Positions 1-6,101 of a DNA stretch of 17,880 bases are shown piece by piece. The DNA comes from CAZOOA01 sp964581355 (GTDB taxonomy: Bacteria; Bacillota; Dethiobacteria; DTU022; UBA8154): the NCBI GenBank assembly GCA_964581355.1, contig CAZOOA010000057.1, positions 1 to 17,880 of the forward strand, in the 5' to 3' direction. The position numbers and the translations under genes are program-made. Positions within the stretch are counted from its first letter, which is position 1. Every line of letters begins with the position of its first letter. The notes under the pieces are model-generated. The model saw only the letters and a list, made by a program, of their open reading frames with translations. It had not been told where the DNA came from and ran no database searches.

Positions 1-85
1 AGAAATGATAATTGATTACCGTAAAATCTAGCTTTTTAGGGTTCTAACCATTAAAATTAAAGGTTGCTTCTCATGCTACTTTGGG

Positions 86-1129
86 GTGAATATAGTGAAA
101 AATGAGCAGCAAAGAAGAATACTGGCTGTTGATATCGGTGGAGGAACACAGGATATATTGCTTTACGAGGGATGGAAGAACCCAGAAAATTTCACCAAAT
201 TAATCCTGCCTTCACCAACCGTAATTGCCGGAAACCGTATTGCCCAGGCAACATCCAGGGGAAAAGCACTGTACTTGTCCGGAACTATCATGGGAGGTGG
301 CAAGTCAACCCGGGGCATTAAAAAACACCTGGAAAGCGGGCTGCCTGTCTATGCACAAAAAAATGCTGCACAAACCATAAACGATGATCTGGATAAAGTT
401 CAAGCGATGGGGGTAGTACTTGTTGACGAGCAGCCGGACCTTGACTGCCATCACGTTGAAATGAAAGATTTAGACCTGAAATCCCTGCGGCAGGCATTGA
501 AGCTTTATGACCTGGAACTTCCCACTGAAGTTGGTGTGGCGGTCCAGGATCATGGTGAAGCCCCGCCGGGGGTAAGTAACCGTTTATTCCGCTTCAAGCA
601 CTGGGAGACATTCCTCAAACAGGGTGGGGCATTGGAAAAGATGGTTTATACTGTGCCCCCCTCTTACATGACACGCATGCTGGCTGTCCAGCAGGATGTC
701 CCACAAGCTGTATTAATGGATACCTGCTCTGCAGCAATCTGGGGTGCACTCCTGGATGCCCAGGTAAAACAAGAACTTTCTCGTGGAGTTGTCGTTGTCA
801 ATATTGGCAACCAGCATACTTTCGCCGCTTTAATCAAGGAAGACCGCATTTTAGGGCTCTTTGAGCACCACACCCGCTTAATGGGCCCGGAAAAACTGGC
901 TCACCTGGTCAATAAACTCCGCCAGGGGAAACTAACCCATGAAGAAGTGTTTCATGACGGGGGGCATGGATGCAGTATTGCAGAAAGCATTCCCGCAGGT
1001 TTTCAGTTTGTCAGTGTAACAGGCCCCAGGCGCTGCCTGGCTTCCGACTTAAATTATCACCTGGTTAATCCCTTTGGTGATATGATGTTAACAGGATGTT
1101 ATGGTTTGGTAAAAGCAATAAAAGGATAG
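86..1129 (+). CDS. DUF1786 family ASKHA-like protein of unknown function
   Basis: A 347-residue soluble protein that I recognise as the DUF1786 family, often loosely labelled 'pyruvate formate-lyase activating enzyme-like'; its biochemical role is not established. Residues 14-24 carry a phosphate-1-like motif (DIGGGTQDI), and residues 237-250 (VVNIGNQHTFAALI) look like a second nucleotide-binding motif, as in the actin/Hsp70/sugar-kinase fold. Other conserved-looking patches are DGGHGC (291-296) and VTGPRR (311-316). The fold suggests ATP binding, but this is inference. The listed start is GTG 86. A second in-frame GTG at 95 has a better-spaced SD-like GGGGTG six bases upstream and may be the true start. 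It is the only plus-strand gene and converges on the small membrane gene to its right. No radical-SAM cysteine triad is present, so it is not itself an activating enzyme. Confidence 0.75.
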   Translation: MNIVKNEQQRRILAVDIGGGTQDILLYEGWKNPENFTKLILPSPTVIAGNRIAQATSRGKALYLSGTIMGGGKSTRGIKKHLESGLPVYAQKNAAQTINDDLDKVQAMGVVLVDEQPDLDCHHVEMKDLDLKSLRQALKLYDLELPTEVGVAVQDHGEAPPGVSNRLFRFKHWETFLKQGGALEKMVYTVPPSYMTRMLAVQQDVPQAVLMDTCSAAIWGALLDAQVKQELSRGVVVVNIGNQHTFAALIKEDRILGLFEHHTRLMGPEKLAHLVNKLRQGKLTHEEVFHDGGHGCSIAESIPAGFQFVSVTGPRRCLASDLNYHLVNPFGDMMLTGCYGLVKAIKG

Positions 1130-1174
1130 TGGTGTGGAATTCCAATTTCCGTAGCGGCTCCGGTGTCTTCTTCC

Positions 1175-1525
1175 CTATCCCTGTTTTTTTCGGATTACCA
1201 CACTCATTTCCTCCTCTTGCTGGCAGCCGGGGCAGACCATGACTTTTTTCCCATCCCCGGAGATGCTTTGGGGTCTAAAATAGTCTTGAATGGCTGAAAC
1301 ACTATACGTATAACTACATTTCAAACACTGGTAAGCAAAACGTTTGGAAAGCATTCTAACAAGCAAAAAAATGGCGGCTACCATCAGGATCATCCAGGCA
1401 ACCATACCAGGGGCCCCTCTGGGTAAAAGCAAGTAACCACTACCTAACAGCAGTACAAAAAAAGTAAAAACAAAGGCAACAATTTTGAACCAGTAACGAC
1501 TTTCCACCTGCTGATTCCGTTTCAC
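1175..1525 (-). CDS. Small two-helix membrane protein with C-terminal zinc-ribbon-like cysteines
   Basis: I do not recognise the family. The 116-residue product has two predicted membrane helices, about residues 12-34 and 40-58, separated by a short LPRGAPG turn. A polar tail follows with two CxxC pairs, C67/C70 and C98/C101, spaced as in a small zinc ribbon. With a short loop between helices, both termini probably lie on the same side, most likely the cytoplasm, but this is inference. The start is GTG 1525 with SD-like GGGAGAG upstream. It stands alone, separated from hup by a strong hairpin and convergent with the DUF1786 gene. The coding call rests on the SD, the clear hydrophobic segments and the paired cysteines. 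Confidence 0.7.
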   Translation of the reverse strand: MKRNQQVESRYWFKIVAFVFTFFVLLLGSGYLLLPRGAPGMVAWMILMVAAIFLLVRMLSKRFAYQCLKCSYTYSVSAIQDYFRPQSISGDGKKVMVCPGCQQEEEMSVVIRKKQG

Positions 1526-1573
1526 CGTGGTCTCTCCCTGTAAAAAAAATTGTTAGAGAGGCAATTTAGCAAT

Positions 1574-1616
1574 ATTAATGAGGGGGTATGCTTCTTCTGC
1601 ATACCCCCTCATTAAT
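1574..1616 (-). terminator. Perfect 18-bp hairpin downstream of hup (probable terminator)
   Basis: The arms 1574-1591 and 1599-1616 are exact reverse complements (18 of 18), with a 7-nt loop. A GC-rich core (five G:C in a row) is flanked by A/T pairs at the base. It lies 13 nt past the hup stop codon and upstream of the next minus-strand gene, so transcription termination for hup is the simplest reading. There is no clean U-tract on either strand, so it may instead stabilise a 3' end or act in both directions. Confidence 0.6.
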
Positions 1617-1628
1617 GACATAATAAAC

Positions 1629-1910
1629 TTACGAGTTCACATTATCCTTTAAACTTTTTCCTGCCTTAAAAACAGGCGCTTTCGAGGCGGGTATCTGGAT
1701 TTTTTCACCGGTGGCCGGGCTTCTACCCTCCCGCGCGGGCCTTTCCCTTACCATGAAGGACCCAAAACCTACAATCTGCACTTTTTCCCCCTTAGCCAGT
1801 GACTCTTCAACGGTTTCCAGGAATGCATCCAAAAACGTAGAGGCATCTTTTTTCGTTAGGCCTGTTTTTTCCGAAATTTGTGTCACCATTTCTGCTTTTG
1901 TCATTGACAA
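1629..1910 (-). CDS. hup: HU family DNA-binding protein
   Basis: Histone-like HU is a small basic dimer that bends DNA and compacts the nucleoid. The 93-residue product has the helical N-terminal dimerisation region (about 3-43), the signature GFGSF at about 48-52, and the basic DNA-embracing beta arm with RERPAREGRSPATGEKI and a conserved proline at its tip. The C-terminus FKAGKSLKDNV is also typical. Length matches the family's usual 90-95. Two starts are possible: TTG 1910, seven bases after the SD-like GGGGGAG, and ATG 1904, which gives the usual N-terminus MTKAE but sits 13 bases from the SD. The gene has its own 192-bp upstream gap and is followed by a strong hairpin, so it is probably monocistronic. 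Confidence 0.97.
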   Translation of the reverse strand: MSMTKAEMVTQISEKTGLTKKDASTFLDAFLETVEESLAKGEKVQIVGFGSFMVRERPAREGRSPATGEKIQIPASKAPVFKAGKSLKDNVNS

Positions 1911-2102
1911 GATTATTCTCCCCCTTCCAAACTGTATTTTTAAAACAAAATATTCCTTCCCTGACTGACCGGCACCCCGGCATAGATCATATCGAAATTT
2001 AAAAGGAACAATAGTAATATTCGATAAAACTGTCTCTCATCCTGCCTCAACTGCCATATTTTCCTGACTTAATCAAATTTCGGGCGAAAAAAGCTGGTTA
2101 TT

Positions 2103-3098
2103 TTACAACCCATTAATAATCGCCTGGGCCATTCCGGAAGTGGTTGTACTTCCGCCCAGATCATAGGTTACATCTTTCCCTTCTGCTAAGATATTTGCCA
2201 GGGACTGTTCAATCTTTACTGCAATATCCTGTTCACCGAGATGGTGAAGCAGCATGATGGCGGAGAGTAAAATTGCAGTGGGATTTACCTTGTTTTTGCC
2301 AGCATACTTGGGAGCACTACCATGAACTGGCTCAAAGATGGCGATATCTTTGCTGATATTTGCCCCGGGGGCTACCCCGAGACCTCCTACCAGGCCTGCA
2401 CAGAGATCGGAAACGATATCACCATAAAGGTTAGGCATGACCATAACATCATAGAGTTCGGGTTTGATTACTAGCTGCATACACATGTTGTCTACAATCC
2501 GGTCTTCAAACTCTATCTGAGGATATTCTTTTGCTACTTCCTGGGCTACGTTTAAGAAAAGCCCGTCAGTACATTTCATGATATTTGCTTTATGTACCGC
2601 TGTTACTTTTTTGCGATTATGCTTTACAGCATAATCAAAAGCAAAACGGACAATACGCTCTGACCCTTTTCTTGTAATAATTTTTATGCTTTCCGCTGCA
2701 TCATCTCCAACCATGTGCTCTACCCCTGCATAAAGATCCTCTGTGTTTTCTCTAACTACAACCAAATCAATGTTCTCATAGCGGCTTTGAATGCCTTGAT
2801 ACGATTTTGCCGGTCGTAAGTTGGCATAAAGATCCAATTTTTTACGTAGAGCTACATTTACACTTCTAAAGCCTGTCCCCACAGGTGTAGTCAATGGTCC
2901 TTTCAGCGCAACTTTATTGCGCTTGATAGAATCCAGCACATCTTCAGGAAGAACACTGCCACTTTGTTCATAAGCCGTTAGACCCGCTTCTTTCCTTTCC
3001 CATTTAATTGGGGCCCCTGCCGCTTCCAGGATGGCCACTGTAGCTTCAGAAATTTCTGGACCTGTACCGTCTCCGGGTATAAGAGTAACTGTGTGCAT
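2103..3098 (-). CDS. Isocitrate/isopropylmalate dehydrogenase family enzyme, probable isocitrate dehydrogenase
   Basis: A 331-residue beta-decarboxylating dehydrogenase that probably converts isocitrate to 2-oxoglutarate in the cytoplasm. It opens with the family motif LIPGDGTGPE (6-15). The substrate region has S79, N81, R85, R95 and R116, with NLRP and VRENTEDLYAG as in isocitrate rather than isopropylmalate enzymes. The catalytic pair is Y123 and K170; metal-binding aspartates are D203, D227 and D231 (YGDIVSD). The length fits the short NAD-type clade, yet the cofactor loop HGSAPKYAGKNKV (259-271) has K264, Y265 and V271, the residues that select NADP in the E. coli enzyme. The ATG start has a perfect AGGAGGT six bases upstream. 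It lies 20 nt after the transglycosylase stop, so the two are probably co-transcribed. Homoisocitrate or isopropylmalate activity is less likely: there is no leu or lysine-pathway neighbour. Confidence 0.85.
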   Translation of the reverse strand: MHTVTLIPGDGTGPEISEATVAILEAAGAPIKWERKEAGLTAYEQSGSVLPEDVLDSIKRNKVALKGPLTTPVGTGFRSVNVALRKKLDLYANLRPAKSYQGIQSRYENIDLVVVRENTEDLYAGVEHMVGDDAAESIKIITRKGSERIVRFAFDYAVKHNRKKVTAVHKANIMKCTDGLFLNVAQEVAKEYPQIEFEDRIVDNMCMQLVIKPELYDVMVMPNLYGDIVSDLCAGLVGGLGVAPGANISKDIAIFEPVHGSAPKYAGKNKVNPTAILLSAIMLLHHLGEQDIAVKIEQSLANILAEGKDVTYDLGGSTTTSGMAQAIINGL

Positions 3099-3118
3099 AC
3101 GTCATACCTCCTGATGAT

Positions 3119-3679
3119 TTATTTATTGTATATCTTTTGATAGCGTTCATAGGTTTTGACCACCTTGAGGACAAATTCCCGCGTTTCTGGGAAAGGAATG
3201 CGGTCTACATTTTCCAGCGTTCCATCCCATAAGCCGGTCTCCAGCCAGCGGGAAACATGGCCCCTTCCACCGTTATATGCGGCCATGGCTGCATAAACAT
3301 TTCCTTCGAATAGTGTAACCAGATTGTTAAAATACCAGGTGCCGACAGCAATATTTACCCCGGGATCAAGCAAGTCTTCCTCGGAACCCAGGTCGATCCT
3401 GGCCTGCTCAGCGACCCAATAACCTGTTTGGGGCATAATTTGCATTAAACCCATGGCACCTTTTGAAGAACGTGCCTCTTTCTTGAAGCGGCTTTCCACC
3501 CAAATTATTGCAGCAATCAACCTGGGATCCTGGTCATTCTTTTCTGCTTCAGCAACGATAGTTTCACGGTAATGAAACGGATACACCAACCGGTGAATAA
3601 TGTTTGTGTGCGGCAAAACAAGAACAATAAGTAAAAGGGCTGCGAAAAAAAACAAACGGCCTCGGATTGACGGGTTCAA
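3119..3679 (-). CDS. Membrane-anchored lytic transglycosylase, Slt/GEWL type
   Basis: Cleaves the MurNAc-GlcNAc bond of peptidoglycan, forming 1,6-anhydro ends, outside the membrane. Numbered from an upstream GTG at 3691, the protein has a single N-terminal hydrophobic helix (about 11-27, anchor or uncleaved signal) followed by an SLT domain: catalytic E66 in WVESRF, GLMQIMP (81-87), AYNGG (138-142) and a typical end IPFPETREFV (165-174). I chose TTG 3679, which removes four residues, because it has GGTGGAGG about five bases upstream; GTG 3691 has only a weak SD. It follows coaE by a short gap and precedes idh by 20 nt. The same coaE-transglycosylase pairing is common in Clostridia. It could serve vegetative wall turnover or sporulation; the sequence does not decide. 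Confidence 0.93.
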   Translation of the reverse strand: MNPSIRGRLFFFAALLLIVLVLPHTNIIHRLVYPFHYRETIVAEAEKNDQDPRLIAAIIWVESRFKKEARSSKGAMGLMQIMPQTGYWVAEQARIDLGSEEDLLDPGVNIAVGTWYFNNLVTLFEGNVYAAMAAYNGGRGHVSRWLETGLWDGTLENVDRIPFPETREFVLKVVKTYERYQKIYNK

Positions 3680-3727
3680 TAAAACCTCCACCTACTTCAT
3701 CCATTATTATTTGTCAAACACTTGCCT

Positions 3728-4372
3728 CTACACTTGCTCCTGGAGAAGAAGCAGCTGTCTCCAGAGTAAATCAACTTGAGCTTGCAGGTCATCCAAGGTG
3801 CTGTTGTTGTAAAGGACATAATCGGCTACAGCGATTTTTTGATCCATGGGAAGCTGTGACTGCACCCGGTCGATTGCATTATTCTTCTTTAAACCGTCTC
3901 TTTGGCTCAATCTCAACAACTGGTTTTCTTCACTGGAAACGACAACCACAGTTATATCAACAGCATCCTGCATGCCCGCTTCGATCAGCAAAGGAACATC
4001 CCAAACCTGTATAGCGCCGGGATGCTTTTGCAGGATATAATTGCTGCGCTCTTCAAAAAGCTGAATTACCCGGGAATGAACAATTGAATTGAGGGTAGAC
4101 AGGGCCTTTTGATCTTGGAATACAATTTGAGCCAACTCTTGACGGTCCAGGGAGCCATCCTCGGCCACTACTCCTTCTCCCAGCCATTGTACAATTTCTT
4201 GAAAAGCAGGCTGCTCTGGCTCCACCACCTCCCTGGCCACCTGGTCTGCATCAATTAAAAAAGCGCCTTTATCTTTTAGCATTTTAGCAACTGTTGATTT
4301 ACCACAAGCAATTCCCCCGGTCAAGCCAACTTTTAACAACGCCAAACAGCCACCTTTCACCCCAGCTTTCAT
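3728..4372 (-). CDS. coaE: Dephospho-CoA kinase
   Basis: Catalyses the last step of coenzyme A synthesis, ATP-dependent phosphorylation of the ribose 3'-OH of dephospho-CoA. The P-loop GLTGGIACGKST is at 16-27, followed by D41 in LIDADQVAREV, the substrate-lid segment with VPLLIEAG (126-133), RLSQRDG (154-160) and the C-terminal DYVLYNNST (184-192). The listed 214 residues include about 11 extra N-terminal residues; homologues begin just before the LKVGLTGG segment. An in-frame TTG at 4339, ten bases after AAAGGTGG, may be the real start. ATG 4372 has no good SD but lies 7 nt after the ytaF stop, so coupled initiation is possible. It is in the polA-mutM-ytaF-coaE-slt group. Confidence 0.96.
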   Translation of the reverse strand: MKAGVKGGCLALLKVGLTGGIACGKSTVAKMLKDKGAFLIDADQVAREVVEPEQPAFQEIVQWLGEGVVAEDGSLDRQELAQIVFQDQKALSTLNSIVHSRVIQLFEERSNYILQKHPGAIQVWDVPLLIEAGMQDAVDITVVVVSSEENQLLRLSQRDGLKKNNAIDRVQSQLPMDQKIAVADYVLYNNSTLDDLQAQVDLLWRQLLLLQEQV

Positions 4373-4379
4373 TCCATCT

Positions 4380-5072
4380 TTAAAGTATATTAAAAATCCC
4401 CAGTAAAATCAATATACCTCCTGCCACAAAGTGAGCTGGAACAGCCCCGGAAAACCGTTGAAATGCCTCACCAACCCAAACACCCAGACTTAACAATATA
4501 AATTTGCTGATTCCCACGGTAAGTGAAGTTACCCAGGGGCTGAAACCCGACATAGCCACCCCGATCCCCGCCCCAAAAGCGTCGCTGGCCAAGGCCAGGC
4601 CCAAGAGCAGTGCCTCACCGGGGCTGATGCTTCCAGAACCATCCAGGTCAGCTGCCCGGGGATCCTTGGAGATAAACCTAAGAATAGCTGTGATTCGGCC
4701 AGTATCTTGTTCAACACTGCTTTCCTCTCCCTTTTCTGCACAAACAACAGGACAGGATGAAGAGATAGAGGAAGGCTCTAAAGCCCTTGTTCTGGTGTTT
4801 TTACCCTGGGACTGTCCTTGCCAGATTACCCAGACACCGATCAGAATAAGGATGGTTCCTCCCAAGAAGATAGATATTTTTGGTTGGATGTAACGGGACA
4901 TAATCCACCCCAAAATCATGGCTAATGCCATGGAGGAAGCAGAAAAAAAAGCGATAATAAGTCGGGGGAAAAAGGGAATACGGATTTTTCTGGAACCATA
5001 TGAAATCCCGGCACCTAATCCATCAAAACTCACGGCAATACACAACATAATCATTTGCAGCAAAAGCACCAT
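4380..5072 (-). CDS. ytaF: YtaF/MntP-like sporulation membrane protein with an EF-hand-like loop
   Basis: A 230-residue polytopic membrane protein with about six hydrophobic helices in two repeats. Each half has a matching motif: SFDGLGAG (15-22) and SDAFGAG (163-169), with aspartates D17 and D164 inside the membrane as in the MntP manganese exporter fold. Between the halves is a hydrophilic linker (about 88-140) and a canonical EF-hand loop D142-E153 with D at 1, D at 3, S at 5, G at 6, I at 8 and E at 12, suggesting calcium or another divalent ion. YtaF is a sporulation-associated family of unproven function; cation transport is inferred. The gene lies between mutM and coaE. ATG 5072 is almost touching its SD-like GGGAG, so initiation a few codons inside (GTG 5069 or TTG 5063) is possible. 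Confidence 0.85.
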   Translation of the reverse strand: MVLLLQMIMLCIAVSFDGLGAGISYGSRKIRIPFFPRLIIAFFSASSMALAMILGWIMSRYIQPKISIFLGGTILILIGVWVIWQGQSQGKNTRTRALEPSSISSSCPVVCAEKGEESSVEQDTGRITAILRFISKDPRAADLDGSGSISPGEALLLGLALASDAFGAGIGVAMSGFSPWVTSLTVGISKFILLSLGVWVGEAFQRFSGAVPAHFVAGGILILLGIFNIL

Positions 5073-5158
5073 GCTCCCAACTTGAATAAAGTTTCATTTA
5101 TTCTATGGAAGCAGTAGTGCCTTTGGTGAAACCTGAACTGCACTTCCTGCCTATATAA

Positions 5159-5187
5159 CTGTAACGACACCCAATTTTTCGCCTAGC
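5159..5187. repeat. 29-nt imperfect direct repeat, copy 1
   Basis: Matches 5226-5254 at 25 of 29 positions in the same orientation, offset 67 bp. It lies in the mutM-ytaF gap. The shared core on the plus strand is CGACACC, then an A/T stretch, then TTTTCGCCTAGC. Immediately beside it GCCTAGCAGGC can form a short 3-bp hairpin. I see no third copy in the window. Confidence 0.6.
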
Positions 5188-5225
5188 AGGCAACCCGGAA
5201 TTTCATAACCTCGTAGTAAGGGAAG

Positions 5226-5254
5226 CTGTACCGACACCTAGCTTTTCGCCTAGC
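5226..5254. repeat. 29-nt imperfect direct repeat, copy 2, overlapping the mutM stop
   Basis: Second copy of the repeat at 5159-5187. Its right end covers the mutM stop codon and enters the final serine codon, so the end of the reading frame appears to lie within the repeat. The function is unknown; it could be the remnant of a small duplication or one of a genome-wide intergenic repeat family. Confidence 0.6.
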
Positions 5255-6098
5255 TGCTTAAATGCTCCGCATCGAAAGGTTGGCAAAATAAACAAAGGTG
5301 TGTTCCTCGGCCGGCCAATGTAATCTTCTGCAGCGGTCGCCCACAGCAAAAACAGGGATAGTTTTCTTTTTGATACACTTTCAAATGTTCCTGGAACGCT
5401 CCGCGCACTCCCTGCAGGTTATGATAATCAGAAAAACTGGTTCCTCCTGATTCAATACTCTGCTGCAGTACAGAAACAATGGCTTCAAACAAAACCTTTA
5501 TCTCTGTGCTGTCCAGGCTTTCCACCCTCCTGGCCGGGTGCAGTTTGGCCTGATACAAAACTTCATCAACGTAAATATTGCCCAATCCGGCGATGTTTTT
5601 TTGATCCAAAAAAAAAGGTTTAAGCCTGCTTTTTGGCTTTTGGTTCAACTTTTCTTCAAAGCGTAACAAGTTAAAACCCTTTTCCAGGGGATCGAGTCCA
5701 ATGGAAAAAGCCGGAGACCTGCCTAACTCAGCTTCCTTCCACAAGCGAAAAGTTCCAAATTTACGAATATCCTTAAAGTGAAGCTGGCTGCTTTCTTCAA
5801 AAGTAAAAACCGCCCGGGTATGAGGCCCGGGGGTAACCGGTTCCAGATAAAATAAAAAGGTGCCTGTCATCCGCAGATGAACTTCCAGGACGTTTTGATT
5901 ATTAAGGAGAATCAGGATATATTTACCCCGCCTGATGATTGATTCTATTATGGCGCCCAAAATAGCTGCAGTAAATTCATTGCCGCTTACGTTTTTTATC
6001 AGACCGGGGAAAATCAGGTCAAACTGTGCGATTGTTTTGCCGACAATCAGCTCGCTCAAACCCCGGGCGACATGCTCAACTTCGGGAAGTTCAGGCAT
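5250..6098 (-). CDS. mutM: Formamidopyrimidine-DNA glycosylase (Fpg/MutM)
   Basis: A base-excision repair enzyme that removes 8-oxoguanine and formamidopyrimidines and nicks the abasic site. After Met removal the catalytic N-terminus is P2-E3 (MPELPEVE). K59 (RRGKY) and HLRMTG (74-79) are conserved. The helix-two-turn-helix has GLGNIYVDE (171-179), with N174 contacting DNA. The C-terminal zinc finger has C249, C252, C269 and C272, with the catalytic arginine R264 in GRGT. Length (282) and all key residues are normal. It starts 3 nt after the polA stop, so it is almost certainly co-transcribed with polA, a common pairing in Firmicutes. The stop codon lies inside a 29-nt direct repeat. Confidence 0.98.
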   Translation of the reverse strand: MPELPEVEHVARGLSELIVGKTIAQFDLIFPGLIKNVSGNEFTAAILGAIIESIIRRGKYILILLNNQNVLEVHLRMTGTFLFYLEPVTPGPHTRAVFTFEESSQLHFKDIRKFGTFRLWKEAELGRSPAFSIGLDPLEKGFNLLRFEEKLNQKPKSRLKPFFLDQKNIAGLGNIYVDEVLYQAKLHPARRVESLDSTEIKVLFEAIVSVLQQSIESGGTSFSDYHNLQGVRGAFQEHLKVYQKENYPCFCCGRPLQKITLAGRGTHLCLFCQPFDAEHLSS

Positions 6099-6101
6099 CA
6101 G

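Noticed and set aside
1..85. Promoter upstream of the DUF1786 gene (TTGATT near position 12)
   Set aside because: No -10 with acceptable spacing; the region is short and AT-rich.
1135..1144. Perfect palindrome TGGAATTCCA after the DUF1786 stop
   Set aside because: Too short to be meaningful alone and followed by no T-tract.
1911..2102. hup promoter (TATGAT with an upstream CTATTG or TTGTTC)
   Set aside because: Either the spacing (14) or the -35 match is poor; a promoter must be here but I cannot place it with confidence.
3667..4087. Plus-strand open frames opposite coaE and other genes
   Set aside because: They lie wholly antisense to well-identified proteins, lack SDs and encode nothing recognisable.
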